From assembly GCA_037974335.1 (NCBI GenBank), contig CM075760.1, forward strand, positions 8,057,432 through 8,121,431: a stretch of 64,000 bases of DNA. Reading direction: 5' to 3'. The notes under the pieces are model-generated. The model was not told where the DNA came from. It did no database searches and saw only the letters and a program-made list of their open reading frames with translations. Below are positions 34,061 through 44,269 of this stretch, one piece after another (position 1 is the stretch's first letter; the number at the start of each line of letters is the position of its first letter). The DNA is from Prionace glauca (lineage: Eukaryota > Chordata > Chondrichthyes > Carcharhiniformes > Carcharhinidae). The position numbers were made by a program, and so were the translations under genes.

Positions 34061-34400
34061 GTCAGTTGTTCAAAGCTGGAAACCCCACTGACTATAATTG
34101 CCCAGAATATTAAGCAAAAATATTGAGAAAGAAATTATATGTGTCTTGAACAAAAAACCCTGTGTGTGCAAAAAGTGCAGCGATGAAAGGAGATTTGGAG
34201 AACTATTCCAAAGAGGCACAGACAGCAGGAATGGCTTCATTTGGCGCCCCGAGATTCTAGGATTCTCGTTGCTTAGTGTCCCTGCCGCTCTACTTATTGT
34301 TAGACACCTGAACAATGAACAGCTGCAGGATGGTCAGACACTGTTATAGATTCAACCGTCACTATTTCCGCTCCAACAGCTCCGAGTGCAGCTGAGAGCC
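34061..34400. other. Region without recognised genes
   Basis: No repeat or gene recognised up to the promoter DNA of the V gene at 34615. Confidence 0.4.
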
Positions 34401-34614
34401 ACCGCAACTTCACTCAATATTGAGTCTGCCGTATCCCCGCCCACAACTTCCGTTTGCTACTCTCACTCTGACCCGATTGTGTGATTGGACAGATTGCTGT
34501 CGCTTCTCCATCCCTCTCCTTGATTGGATCAGCAGTGCAATGGGATGGGCATCTGTATTTCTGTCTCTGACATAGGATTTCTCGCACTGCCGCGTTACAG
34601 ACTCAGGAAGCATC

Positions 34615-35237
34615 ATGTTGAACTATCTCACTCCGATTCTCATCTTTATCTCTCTTCTCAGTAAGTAGCTCTTGGGGCGAAGGGGAGCAAATGATATGGG
34701 GCAAAGCGGATCACGTTATTGAATTGTGTGACCAACCATGATCACAATGAATGGCAGGGCAGTCTCCAAAGGCCGACTGGCCTCCTCCTGCTCTTATCTT
34801 CGATGTGTTTATGTATTTCCTTTTCTATAAAGCCAGATGTTATTCCTGACCAATAATATTGATCGTTTTAATGACGATTTTGTTTAGAAATATTTGGCTA
34901 ACACCGATTTTTTTCCTACTTTTTCTATTATTTATGTTAGAATGGAGTCATCAAGACGCAGAGGAACAGCCGGTTGTTGAGATAACAGTGGAGGAGGAAA
35001 GTAATGTCACATTAACCTGCCTCGTGAAGACAAGCATATCTAACCCTTCTGTGTTCTGGTACAGTCAGAGTCCCGGGCAGCCTCCACAGTATATGCTTCA
35101 CATTGTTGGAGGGAAGCTGTACAAACACATCAACGACCGCCTTTCAGCGTCATTTAATAAAACTGCCAAGATTACCGAGCTAATGATCGACAACACGCTG
35201 ATGACTGACAGTGCGGTATATTTCTGTGCCTGGAGTC
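34615..35237 (+). CDS. TCR alpha/delta V gene (intact)
   Basis: Leader exon 34615-34660 (MLNYLTPILIFISLL) with donor A/GTAAGT; V exon 34941-35237 after TTTATGTTAG, phase 1. It reads WSHQDAEEQPVVEITVEEE, first Cys in VTLTCLVKT, Trp in VFWYSQSPGQPPQYML, NDRLSASFNKTAKITELMI and second Cys in DSAVYFCAWSP. The 280-base leader intron contains a CR1 tail (34725-34820). The GATTGGA/GATTGGAT boxes upstream (34482-34530) resemble a block at 62240-62400. Open and complete. A CR1 insertion starts 40 bases after its signal. Confidence 0.9.
34725..34820 (+). mobile_element. CR1 3' tail in the leader intron
   Basis: AACCATGATCACAATGAATG, GGGCAG and CTGGCCTCCTCCTGCTCTTA match the CR1 3' UTR and tail. Confidence 0.6.
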
Positions 35238-35275
35238 CACAGTGTTACAGATATGGCGAGTCCCATACAAAAACC
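35238..35275 (+). promoter_or_regulatory. V recombination signal (22 spacer)
   Basis: CACAGTG, 22-base spacer, ACAAAAACC. Heptamer and nonamer are both consensus. Confidence 0.88.
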
Positions 35276-35300
35276 CACCGTAAGTGTTTCAGTTAGTGCT

Positions 35301-35312
35301 CAGCAGAGGGCG
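35301..35312 (+). promoter_or_regulatory. CTCF-like core beside the V signal
   Basis: CAGCAGAGGGCG, 25 bases after the nonamer; aligned with the cores next to the V segments at 40215 and 53749. The CR1 insertion at 35315 follows at once. Confidence 0.45.
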
Positions 35313-35314
35313 TT

Positions 35315-35755
35315 TTCTGGGTCTGTACTCGTTGGAGTTTAGATGGCTGAGGGGGGATCTCATAGAGACGTATAAGATAATGAAGGGGATGGATAGGGTA
35401 GAGGTAGAGAGATTCTTCCCGCTTCGAAAAGACAGCAGGACTAGAGGGCACAACCTCAAAATAAGGGAGGGGGGCAGTTTAGGTCAGAGTTGAAGAGGAA
35501 CTTCTTCACTCAAAGTGTCGTGAATCTCTGGAATTCTCTGTCCTTTGGAGGAGTGGAGGCTACCTCGCTGAAAATAGTTAAGTCCCAGGTAGATAGATTT
35601 TTGGTAGACAAGGGAATTAAGGGTTATGGGGAGAAAGCGGGAAAGTGGAACTGATCCACTTCAGATCAGCCATGATCTTATTGAATGACGGGGCGGACTC
35701 GAAGGGCTAGATGGCCTACTCCTGCTCCTATTTCTTACGTTCTTATGTTCTTTCA
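35315..35755 (+). mobile_element. CR1-type LINE 3' end
   Basis: GGTCTGTACTCGTTGGAGTT encodes the LYSLEF block; FPLRKDSRTRGHNLKI follows, and the element ends in (TTCTTATG)n. More diverged from subfamily A than the copy at 37604. Confidence 0.88.
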
Positions 35756-35879
35756 CACCGTTAGACAGTAACAATAAAGGTAAAGTCACCATCGCCGAGA
35801 TGTCCACAGGCTGGTGGTGATTTAAGATCACATCAAATCTCAGGCGAGGTTCAAGATTGAGAAAACGCGACTTCATGAA

Positions 35880-36000
35880 GGACCTTTGACAAAGAGTCAT
35901 GTGGACTCGAAACCTCAGCTCTTTTCTCTCCTTCCAGATGCTGCCAGACCCGCTGAGATTTTCCAGCATTTTCTCTTTTGGTTTCATGGAACACCTCAAC
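35880..36000 (+). repeat. Dispersed elasmobranch repeat
   Basis: TTGACAAAGAGTCATGTGGA, CTCGAAACCTCAGCTC and CAGACCCGCTGAGATTTTCC form a module I recognise as common in sharks; partial copy at 9615. Confidence 0.65.
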
Positions 36001-36182
36001 GGGTACAGGAACGAATTTCCGATGTAAGTGTCGCTTTATCGTTACAAACCAGACATCCAGTAAGTGAGCTGGGCGACAATATTCTCATTACTTTCTGTAC
36101 CTGTGAACGAGCACTTGAGATTCACACACTACGACACGCAATGCCTCTGAATTTAAGACCTCTGCAATTTCTCATTATATAA

Positions 36183-36375
36183 TCATACAGCCCTACAGAG
36201 CAGAAAGAGGCCCTTCGGCCCATCGTGTCTGCACCGAACACAATCCCACCCAGGCCCTACCCCCATATCCCGACATATTATACCCACTAATCCCTCTAAC
36301 CTACACATCCCTGGATACTAAGGGGTAATTTCTTAGTCTGGCCAATCAACTTAGCCCGCACATCTTTGGACATCT
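36183..36375 (-). mobile_element. SINE 3' part
   Basis: GGCCCTTCGGCCCATCGTGT, ACACAATCCCACCCAGGCC and TGGCCAATCAACTTAGCCC match the shark SINE in reverse; head missing. Confidence 0.75.
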
Positions 36376-36720
36376 TTAGTTAATAAGCTCCGTGTGTTTC
36401 ATCCTGCCAAAAACATCACAACACAATCCTAGTTTTGTCTTCTTCTTCTGTTCGCATTTTGCTCATTTTTTTGTGCTTTATAAATAAGTAAACCACTGCG
36501 CCTTTTCTCTTTGAATTTCGTTCATTCTGATTTCCATACAAACTCTTCCATTTTCTTCGAGTACATTTCCAACTCTCTTCATTTTAACCATTTTACATTT
36601 TTCTGATTTAGTAAATGTTTCGCTCTCATTCCCCTTCACCATTGGAATTTAATATCGCGCTTCTTAAAACGCTGATGTTCCAGCGTTTTGGAGTTTTGGA
36701 GACTGGTTTTGGAGACTGTG
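36376..36720. other. Region without recognised genes
   Basis: T-rich DNA downstream of the - strand V gene; no feature seen. Confidence 0.4.
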
Positions 36721-36722
36721 CA

Positions 36723-36761
36723 GGTTTTTGTCAGGGACCTCCCTGTGTTTAATACACTGAG
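36723..36761 (-). promoter_or_regulatory. V recombination signal with unusual heptamer
   Basis: On the - strand: CTCAGTG, 23-base spacer, ACAAAAACC. The heptamer differs from CACAGTG at position 2, one of the three positions most needed for cutting. Confidence 0.7.
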
Positions 36762-37094
36762 CCTCACGGTGCAGAGATAGGTCGCAGTGTCTGAAACCTG
36801 TACGTCTCTCACAGTCAGGATGCTGAGTTTGTTGCCTTCAGCGATTGAGGCAGTGATTCTCCCGGGTTGATCTGTTCCCCGAGTGGCCATCACCAGATGC
36901 TGGGGTGACTGATTCGGGAGCTGTCTGTACCAGCGCAGGACGTTAAAATCAGTGGGGATGGTGCAGTTCATGGATAGGTTTCGCGTTTCTCTGACAACCA
37001 TCCGCGGAGGGAACTGCATCACTTCAGCTTCTCCGGTCATCCCCGTACAGATCAGAGTTAAAAATAGGAGAAAGTCGAAGCAAATCCAGAACAT
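36762..37094 (-). CDS. TCR V gene without leader intron
   Basis: One open 333-base exon from ATG to the heptamer. The signal peptide MFWICFDFLLFLTLICTGMT runs straight into the V domain GEAEVMQFPPRMVV with no splice sites between. First Cys is in LSMNCTIPT, Trp in LRWYRQLPNQSPQHLV, then GRITASIAEGNKLSILTV and second Cys in DTATYLCTVR. A close relative with the same intronless structure and the same length is at 57627. A TATATAAG element lies 149 bases upstream on the - strand, so this is not obviously a promoterless retrocopy. Ordinary V genes have an intron in the leader; its loss here is unusual. Function is uncertain because of the altered heptamer. Confidence 0.85.
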
Positions 37095-37242
37095 TCTCAA
37101 TTATCGCGCAAAACCTGAAGATCAGTGCCGTGTTTACGTTGAACTGACAACAGCAGGCGGGTTCCCCTTTAACCACCCACACTGAGCTCTTCAGTCTGAC
37201 ACCAGCTCGCACAACCTCTGAGCACACACCTGACCCGCTCAT

Positions 37243-37250
37243 CTTATATA
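37243..37250 (-). promoter_or_regulatory. TATA box of the intronless V gene
   Basis: TATATAAG on the - strand, upstream of the start codon at 37094. Confidence 0.5.
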
Positions 37251-37266
37251 TTTCTCACGCCTCACA

Positions 37267-37282
37267 CTGCTCCCTGCTGGTG
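37267..37282 (-). promoter_or_regulatory. CTCF-like core
   Basis: On the - strand CACCAGCAGGGAGCAG fits the CTCF core, just upstream of the TATA box. Confidence 0.4.
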
Positions 37283-37603
37283 TATGCTGGTAAATGCAGG
37301 GTGTAATTCTTCACTTGGACCTCCACAAGTTGCGTTTCACCAAATAACTACAAATGAGAACAGCTGTTCCCTTCCTCCGGTTATAGGTCTTTTATTGCTG
37401 GAGAGCTTGCAATCCTCCTTTATTCTACTTTCCAACGATTGCAATGCATTTACCTCTCTCATTCTTGCTAAAGTTTTATTCCACTTTGGCCAGTTGCGGT
37501 GTGCCAAGAAGGTCCCGATGTTAGTCCTAAAATAACGTTCCATAATTTCAAATTGTTTAACACGAACTGATCTATTTATCGAGAATTTGTAACATAACAA
37601 CAG

Positions 37604-38415
37604 TAGGAGGAATGGTAGGAAGGACTATTACTTACGGGGCGAAAAACTGCAGCAGGCGACGGTGCAGAGGGACCTCGGGGTCCTTGTGCATGAGTCGCAA
37701 AAACCCAGCTTGCAGGTGCAGCAGGTGGTCAGGAAGGCGAATGGGATGCTGTCCTTCATAGCGAAGGGGATTGAATATAAAAGTAGGGAGGTCTTGCTGC
37801 AGCTGTATAGGGCATTGGTGAGGCCGCAGCTGGAGTACTGTGTGCAGTTTGGGGCGCCGCACCTGCGCAAGGATGTTTTGGCCCTGGAGGGAGTGCAGAG
37901 GAGGTTTACTCGGCTGATACCGGAGTTGAGGGGATTGAGCTATGAGGAGAGGCTGAATAAACTAGGCTTGTACTCGTTAGAGTTTAGAAGAATGAGGGGA
38001 GATCTCATTGAGACGTATAAGATGATGAATGGGATGGATAGGATAGAGGTGGAGAGACTGTTCCAGCTTAAAAAAGACAGTAGGACTAGGGGGCACAGCC
38101 TCAAGATAAAGGGGGGCGGTTTAGAACAGAGTTGAGGAGGAACTTCTTCACTCAAAGGGTGGTGAATCTCTGGAATTCTCTGCCCGTTGAAGTGGTGGAG
38201 GCTGCCTCGCTAAATATTTTTAAGAAACGGGTTGATGGGTTTTTGATAAGAGAGGGGATTAAGGGTTATGGGGAGAGGGCGGGAAGGTGGAGCTGAGTCA
38301 CAACAAATCAGCCATGATCTTATTGAATGGCGGGGCAGGCTCGAAGGGCCAGATGGCCTACTCCTGCTCCTATTTCTTATGTTCTTATGTTCTTATGTTC
38401 TTATGTTCTTACTGG
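37604..38415 (+). mobile_element. CR1-type LINE, subfamily A, 3' part
   Basis: ORF 37662-38135 matches the copy at 9697 from QRDLGVLVHESQKP to the SLKIKGG block, where the run of Gs near 38113 differs and shifts the frame. Ends with a (TTCTTATG)n tail. Very close to the 9697 copy. Confidence 0.92.
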
Positions 38416-38419
38416 CAAC

Positions 38420-38754
38420 ATTGAAAACATACAGAATATCTTTAAAATATTAATAAGTTTGATATCAGTGTTAAAATGATGTTTCTGCTTCCGCATTTGT
38501 TTCTTCAATCAAATATTCCTCAATAAAGAAATGCGCCCCAATAATGAACTTAATCCTTCTGGCCTCTCCTGTTGGCAAAATCACTACAATATACAACATT
38601 AAAACCTGTTCCATTCTGGACCCAATTCCAACAACTCCGTTATCTACAGCAATGACCTCTTGTCCTAGGCTGTTCTAGAAAGGGGAACATTTGGTTAACA
38701 TTGACTTTACCAATCCAGTTGAGTATTTAAATGCCTCAATCACCTCCCCCCCCC
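38420..38754. other. Region without recognised genes
   Basis: AT-rich intergenic DNA, ending in a run of Cs near 38748. Confidence 0.4.
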
Positions 38755-39405
38755 CCCTTCATTCTTCTGTATCCCAGCGGGTATGAGCCCAAGTTACTAA
38801 ACCACTCCTCATATGACAGCCCATTCAAGATACTGATGAGAACACATCTGGAATACCGTAACCAGTTTTGGGAGATATATTATTTTATATTAAGGAGATA
38901 TATTATTTCATTGGAGGTAACTCGGAGAAGGTTAACGAGGATGATCCCCATTATGGAAGGATTGTCTTATGAGAAAAGGATAAAGAGGCTGGCCCTCTAC
39001 CCATTGGCATTTAGAAGAATGAGAGGTGATTTAATTGAAATATATAGGAGTATTGAGGGGCTTGACAAGCTAAATGCTGAGAAGATGTTTCCCCTAATGG
39101 AAGAGTCTAAAACCAGAGGACAAAGTCTCAGAATAAATGGGCGCCAATTGAAAACTGAGATGGGGAACAATTTCTTCATTCGGAGGGCTGTTAATCTTGG
39201 AACTCATTGCTACAGAGAGCTGTGGGGGTAAAGTCATTGTTTATATTTAAGGCTGAGATAAATAGATTTTTGATCAGTAAGTGAATCAAGAGTTATGGGG
39301 AAAGGGCAGTAAAGTTTACGTGAGGAATGTTGGAACATCCATGATTCCATTGAATGGCAGAGCAGGCTCGAGAGGCCTTACCCTGGCCCTTTGTCATTTG
39401 GTCTT
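38755..39405 (+). mobile_element. Old CR1-type LINE fragment
   Basis: ORF to 39231 encodes RTHLEYRNQFWEIY, TRRRLTRMIPIMEGLSYEKR, FRRMRGDLIEIYRSIEG and FPLMEESKTRGQSLRI: the C-terminal CR1 module, clearly diverged. Ends near TCATTTGGTCTTATAG. Confidence 0.82.
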
Positions 39406-39737
39406 ATAGTTACAGCCTGGTTATTTTATGCCGAAAACACGGGGCTGTCAATTCTGTTAGAAAACACTCAGTCAAAAGGAAAATAAATATTGATGTAACT
39501 AAAGAGTGTAATCGGTACTTTGTGAAATGTATTAATTTTCGACAAACCATGTCTCAATCAACAACACGTTTTAATCATATAGACACTATGCACCGGCTGT
39601 GATAAATGGGACACAGAGAGTAGAGAATGAGAATGTGTTGCTCATTAATTCAGATAGACAGGAAAAGATTATGAAAATATAAAACGTAAGTGAGGGCATA
39701 ATAACTTGATTTGCGAAATTATTTGCAGTATAAATGT

Positions 39738-40000
39738 GCCCCATGCAGCCTGTGTGGGTTTCGTCCGGGTGATCCAGTTTCCTCCTACAGTCCAAAGATG
39801 TGCGGGTTAGGTTAATTGGCCATGCTAAGAAATTGCCCCTTAGTGTCCAGGGATGCGTGGTTTAGAGGGATTACTGGGTATAAAATGTAGGGGGATATGG
39901 GGATAGGGCCTGGGTGGGGTTGTGATCGGTGCAGACTCGATGGGCCGAAGGGCCTCTTTCCGCACTGTAGGCTTCCATGATTCTCTGATTCTATGATAAA
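39738..40000 (+). mobile_element. Shark SINE, body and 3' end
   Basis: Contains TGTGTGGGTTTCGTCCGGGT, TCCAAAGATGTGCGGGTTAG, GGCCATGCTAAGAAATTGCC, CTTAGTGTCCAGGGATG, GGGTGGGGTTGTGATCGGTG and TGGGCCGAAGGGCCTCTTTC. Head truncated. Confidence 0.85.
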
Positions 40001-40135
40001 TGACAAGTTATAACTGTCTAAAACAATTTCTCTGTTGCTGCTCACTTGTTCATATTGAATGTTGTGTTGTGTTATTTTAGTAACGACCTTGAACTCTCAC
40101 AGGCTAAATAATTGCTTGTGTTTATCAGTGCGGGC

Positions 40136-40148
40136 GCGCCCTCTGCTG
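40136..40148 (-). promoter_or_regulatory. CTCF-like core beside the V signal
   Basis: On the - strand CAGCAGAGGGCGC, 26 bases after the nonamer of the V gene at 40215. The following DNA (GCACTGATAAACA) matches that after the core at 54106. Confidence 0.5.
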
Positions 40149-40174
40149 ATCACTGACTGGAACTTCCAGTCTGG

Positions 40175-40214
40175 GGTTTTTGTCCGGGGTTCGCTGTATC
40201 TCTGCACCACTGTG
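40175..40214 (-). promoter_or_regulatory. V recombination signal (24 spacer)
   Basis: On the - strand: CACAGTG, 24-base spacer, ACAAAAACC. A spacer of 24 is one longer than standard; the pseudogene at 53749 shares it. Confidence 0.85.
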
Positions 40215-40639
40215 GGCTCCAATGGCACAAAAATACACGGCGCTGTCAGAAAGAAGAGTTCTGGCGATGTTTAAAAGGACCGTTTTGTTTCCTTTGTGCA
40301 AAACAGCAGAGAATCTATCCGGAGAATTTTCAGACGTGCCTCCCGTGCCATATATCGTCAATAAATGTTTCGGAGCTTCCCCGGGAGACTGAATGTACCA
40401 GAAGGGAGTCACAGCACCAGCTATCGAGTAACGGCAGTGCAGTGTTGTGCTCTGTCGATCCTGAACCGTTAATTCAGGGGGATCTTGGGACACTTCATCT
40501 TTGCCACTGGTTCCTGCAACAAATTGCAAAATCTATTAAATATCTGGTGGAGAATGTTGGGAACAGACAGTGACTATTTAAACACAAACTCACCGGACAT
40601 CAAAACCAACAGTATTAGTAAAGAACATTGGGAGAACAT
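40215..40639 (-). CDS. TCR alpha/delta V gene (intact)
   Basis: Leader exon 40639-40594 (MFSQCSLLILLVLMS) with donor G/GTGAGT; V exon 40513-40215 after GTTGCAG, phase 1. It reads GTSGKDEVSQDPPELTVQD, first Cys in TLHCRYSI, Trp in TPFWYIQSPGEAPKHLL, SPDRFSAVLHKGNKTVLLNI and second Cys in DSAVYFCAIG. Related to the V gene at 24992 (FWYIQYPGKAPRYLL) and to the pseudogene at 53749. Inverted relative to most other V genes of the window. Open and complete. Confidence 0.9.
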
Positions 40640-40644
40640 GCTTC

Positions 40645-41470
40645 CTGTTTACGTATTCCACAAAATCAGCAGAACTGTAAAATTATTTCAACTCTCGTAC
40701 TCTGATGTGAAGAAGTAATTTTATATTATGAGCAGTCCTCATTTATTGGGAGCCTAAGAGGTGTTACCCAATGACAGGATTGGCTTGTTGCGCAGTGTTG
40801 TCAAGGACTGGCCACTGAACAGCATTTGTTGTAGCCCAATGACTTTATCTGCTTCTCTGTTTGCTCCTGCCTATCTTCGTCTGCGCCTCCGGTTCTCTGT
40901 TCGCCTCAATGTCCATCCTGCACTCTGAATATTTTGTCCACTAGTGTCTGTCCCCTCTCTCCCTCAACCGCTTTCCAGGAAAGTGTAGGATGAAAACCAT
41001 GCAATTTCTCCCGGTCTCCCATTTCAATAAATTCTCCAAGTCCCATTAGGGGACAGCTGATAGACAAAATATCATAACGACAAGTCTGAGAAAAGTTTAA
41101 AATTGAAGCAGGTACACTGAAATCCGGCAGCCTGTTAGGTAAATGTGAGTTAGGAGTGAAATTTACATCTTTTCGATGTGTGGAGAGAGCTTTATTAAGA
41201 GTTCGAATCTTATCAGTATTGCTGTGGTTTCAAATTTTGTAACACGAATATCGTTTAACAGAAAGATCTGGGACATTCAAAACAGATATAGCAATTAATT
41301 GATGAGGATTCAAACTGACGGTCGTATTAGTTCCGTGCTTGGGTCCACCTGAATTTAAGTATATTATAATAAGAATAAGGAATAGAAAGAAGTACAGCAT
41401 CATAATCCTGCAACAAGATCCTTCAGTCATCTGAGAATTCACTGATCTCCCAAGAAGAGGCTATTTACCT
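40645..41470. other. Region without recognised genes
   Basis: Includes the promoter DNA of the - strand V gene (GTTACCCAATGA near 40765 is a possible CCAAT-type box). No other feature seen. Confidence 0.4.
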
Positions 41471-41477
41471 TACATCA

Positions 41478-41492
41478 CCACCAGAGGGAGCG
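41478..41492 (+). promoter_or_regulatory. CTCF-like core
   Basis: CCACCAGAGGGAGCG fits the CTCF core. The flanks TATTTACCTTACATCA and CCCTCACCGTGTTT resemble those of the core at 21994. Confidence 0.5.
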
Positions 41493-41524
41493 CCCTCACC
41501 GTGTTTTTCTGTTCACTATATCAG

Positions 41525-41790
41525 GAACGGGTCCCATAACACATGGAAATGTTAGGGAGCCATAATGCAAGAGAACAGGATGAATTGCTGGATTACACAG
41601 AAAAATGATACAGAGCAGTAGTGCAGGAGAAAACTGATTTAATTGTTGGATTATAAAGTGAAATATTACAGAGTAGAAATCTAGGCAAACTGGATTGATT
41701 CCTGGATTACACACGATGCGTCCAGAATAGTAATCCAGGAGAACTGGATTAATTGTTAGAACACATTGTAATATCTTACAGAGCAGATTT
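41525..41790 (+). repeat. Tandem repeat of about 62 bases, four imperfect copies
   Basis: Recurring blocks GCTGGATTACACAG/GTTGGATTATAAAG/CCTGGATTACACAC, ACAGAGCAGTAGTGCAGGAG and AACTGGATTAATTGTT at a spacing of roughly 60-65 bases. The last copy runs into LINE sequence. Confidence 0.7.
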
Positions 41791-42320
41791 GGATACAAAA
41801 TTTGCTGACACCACAAAGATAGGTAGGAAAATAAGTGATGGAGTGGTTGCAGGGAGACGATAAAGGGAAATAAATAGATGATATTATCTAAATGGTGAGA
41901 GATCACAACATTCTAGGGTACAGAGGGATTGGGCTGTCCTAGGGTACGAATCGAAAGGAGTTAATGTACAGATACTGTAATTAATTAGAAACTTCAGAAG
42001 ATGTTATCACTTACTACGAAGTAGTCCATTGTATAATATGAAGAGTGTGTTTTCATTGTACAGGGCATTGGTGAGACCACCCCTGGGGCATTGTGCACAT
42101 ACTTAATTCCTTATCTAAAGAAAGATCGTAATGCGTCAAAAAAAAGTTTAGAATAGGGTTGCTACTGGGTACGTCTATCTGTATAAGCGGAAAAAATTGT
42201 GATTTTTGGTTTATATCCATATGAGTTTCGAAAATTCAGAGATAACATAATTGAAACCTTTAAAACCCTAAGGGGCATTAACGGTGTGGATGTGGAGCGA
42301 ATTGTTCCTCGTGTTCGTGT
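41791..42320 (+). mobile_element. Old CR1-like LINE fragment
   Basis: Begins GATTTGGATACAAAATTTGC...GACACCACAAAGATAGGTAGG, the KFADDTKIG-coding stretch, followed by TACAGGGCATTGGTGAGACC (LYRALVRP) and GGTTTATATCCATATGAGTT (LYPYEFRKFRDNIIET). Many breaks; older than subfamilies A and B. Confidence 0.75.
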
Positions 42321-42482
42321 TGTAGCTGCACTGGATATTTCTGGGTCCTTATATTTCTCAGCGTGTATGTATCTGGGCTCTTGGTTCTCCATCTGTTCGA
42401 ATGCGGTTGTCCACGGGAGGGCGCTCGCTGATCGCTTATCAAACACCAGAGTGGCCTTCTTCAGAGAGCGACTATTTGCAGA

Positions 42483-42490
42483 TATAAAAA
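42483..42490 (+). promoter_or_regulatory. TATA box of the V segment at 42627
   Basis: TATAAAAA 137 bases before the start codon. Confidence 0.45.
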
Positions 42491-42626
42491 TTGGCGGGGG
42501 AAATAAATCCCAGCCAGTCGCATTACACCTTGCTGATTCTTTCAATTTCTCACATTCCAGGTCTGGTAGAGATCATCGTTTCTATTCCTGGAGCTCAGAA
42601 TGGAACGTGGAGGGTGGGGGGTGAAA

Positions 42627-43082
42627 ATGTTCCAAATTCTGTTTTTTTGCACTGATCACAGGTCAGTGATGTTGATACAGATTGAAAAGTATATTGCAAA
42701 CCTTGTGTAAATTCCCTTTCCCAACTCTGTGTGACTATTGTTTTCCTCTGACTCTTAACTCACTACGCGTCAGCTGTTTCTTTTCAGAGATGAGGAATGG
42801 AGACTCAATGTCTCACTCAGGATCAGAGGGTGAAGATTTAACAATACCCTGCAGTTACTCTGTGCCGAGTTCAGCTGTACAACACGGCCTGATCTGGTAT
42901 CGCCAGTATCCGCATCAAGCTTCTCAACATCTGCTCAAAGCCGATAGTTACAGGTTTACCGATACGGATCCCGGCTTTGGACACTTCAGCGGGAATCTCA
43001 ACCAGAGACAAAGCTCTTTTCACTTGTCTATGAAAGATTTGAAGATGATAAACAGCACCGTGTATGACTGTGCACTGAGACC
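42627..43082 (+). pseudogene. TCR alpha/delta V segment with leader frameshift
   Basis: Leader exon 42627-42661 would read MFQILFFALIT and G if the run of seven Ts at 42642-42648 were six; as given it is out of phase with the V exon. Donor G/GTCAGT; V exon 42788-43082 after CTTTTCAG. It reads EMRNGDSMSHSGSEGEDLTI, first Cys in IPCSYSV, Trp in LIWYRQYPHQASQHLL, FSGNLNQRQSSFHLSMKDL and second Cys in STVYDCALRP, where Asp replaces the usual Tyr before Cys. The single T difference lies in a homopolymer and could be a sequencing error. Family of the pseudogene at 23769. Confidence 0.82.
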
Positions 43083-43121
43083 CACAATGAATGAGGCTCC
43101 CATGGGCCCCATGCAAAAACT
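43083..43121 (+). promoter_or_regulatory. V recombination signal (23 spacer)
   Basis: CACAATG, 23-base spacer, GCAAAAACT. The spacer is nearly the same as at 24077. Confidence 0.82.
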
Positions 43122-43124
43122 GCC

Positions 43125-43515
43125 GCAGTTCAAAAATCGAGGCTTCGGGATCAGGAAAAATCAGTCGGATATATGAAAATGCACCGAAAATGAAGAGGAC
43201 AACACAGCCCTCGGCTGGACGATATTGCCCTGCTGAATTCAGCCATTATCAATGATGTGAAATGTCACATTTGCCGTCGTATTATTCCCGGATCAAACCC
43301 AATCCTTCCCCAATCCCATCCGCACAAATCTTCAGATTACCCCGGGTGACTAACTTCCTTAATCTGTACCTAGAAAAATCTGAGTTGCCTATCTATCAGC
43401 CAACGCACTTTAAAATTGATCTATTATCAAATGCAGCTTCAGGATTGTCTCATTTTAAAATCCGTGGAGCAGAAATAATGACTGATTGAAATCAGGGTGT
43501 TACTATTTGAAAATG
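43125..43515. other. Region without recognised genes
   Basis: 3' flank of the V segment; its start resembles the flank at 24109-24330 (for example ATCAAxxCCAATC and CAGAT words), so the duplication reaches beyond the signal. Confidence 0.4.
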
Positions 43516-43519
43516 ATAT

Positions 43520-43790
43520 TCTTGCTATGGAGGGGTTACAGAGAAGATTTACGATGTTGATTCCTGGGATGGCAGGTCTGTCATATGAGGACAGAATAAA
43601 TCCATTAGGATTATGTTCACTGAAGTTTCAAAGAGTGAGAGGGGATCTCACAGAAACTTAACAAATTCTGACAGGGTTAGACAGGTACATTCGGAAGAAT
43701 GTTCCCAATGGTAGGGGAGTCCAGAACCAGAGGTCATCTTTTGATGATAAGGGGTAAACTGAGGTGAAGGGAAATTTCTTCACACAGAAC
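43520..43790 (+). mobile_element. CR1-like LINE 3' fragment
   Basis: GAGGGGTTACAGAGAAGATT, GGATGGCAGGTCTGTCATAT and AGAGTGAGAGGGGATCTCAC match the QRRFTRML...RVRGDLTET part of a CR1-like element distinct from A and B. Confidence 0.75.
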
Positions 43791-43794
43791 TTTT

Positions 43795-44208
43795 GCAGCA
43801 CTTCCCATAGTCCATGCGTTTAAAAGATCTCTCTGCAGTGTGAACTAGTTGGTGTCTGAACAGATGTGATGAATTAGTGAATCCTTTCCCACATTCAGTG
43901 CAAATGAATGGCCTTTCCCCACTGTGAACAAGCTGGTGTCTCAGCAGTTTGGTTGAATTCGTGAAGCTCTTCCCAAACTCAGTGCAGGTAAATGGCCTCT
44001 CCCCAGTGTGAACGAGCTGGTGTCTCAGCAGTTTGGTTGAATTTGCAAAGCTCTTCCCACATTTGGTGCAGGTTAATGGCCTCTCCCCATTGTGAATGCA
44101 CCGATGAGTTTGCAGCATAACTGAGTAACTGAATCCCTTTCCACAGTGCTTACATTTCCACAGTTTCTCCATGGTGTGGGTGTGCTTGTGTCTCTCCAAG
44201 TTCTGCAA
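43795..44208 (-). pseudogene. C2H2 zinc-finger gene fragment
   Basis: Open - strand frame encoding consecutive C2H2 fingers with TGERPF-type linkers: CKHCGKGFSYSVMLQTHRCI H, CTKCGKSFANSTKLLRHQLVH, CTEFGKSFTNSTKLLRHQLVH (second Cys is Phe), CTECGKGFTNSSHLFRHQLVH and a broken last finger. No start context, no upstream domain and flanking LINE fragments suggest a captured or duplicated piece of a zinc-finger transcription-factor gene. The repeated NSTKLLRH finger points to internal finger duplication. DNA target unknown. Confidence 0.75.
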
Positions 44209-44269
44209 TCAGATGAAACCTCATTCACACACACTAATCCCATTTTTGAGTAATTGGTTAATAATCTTG

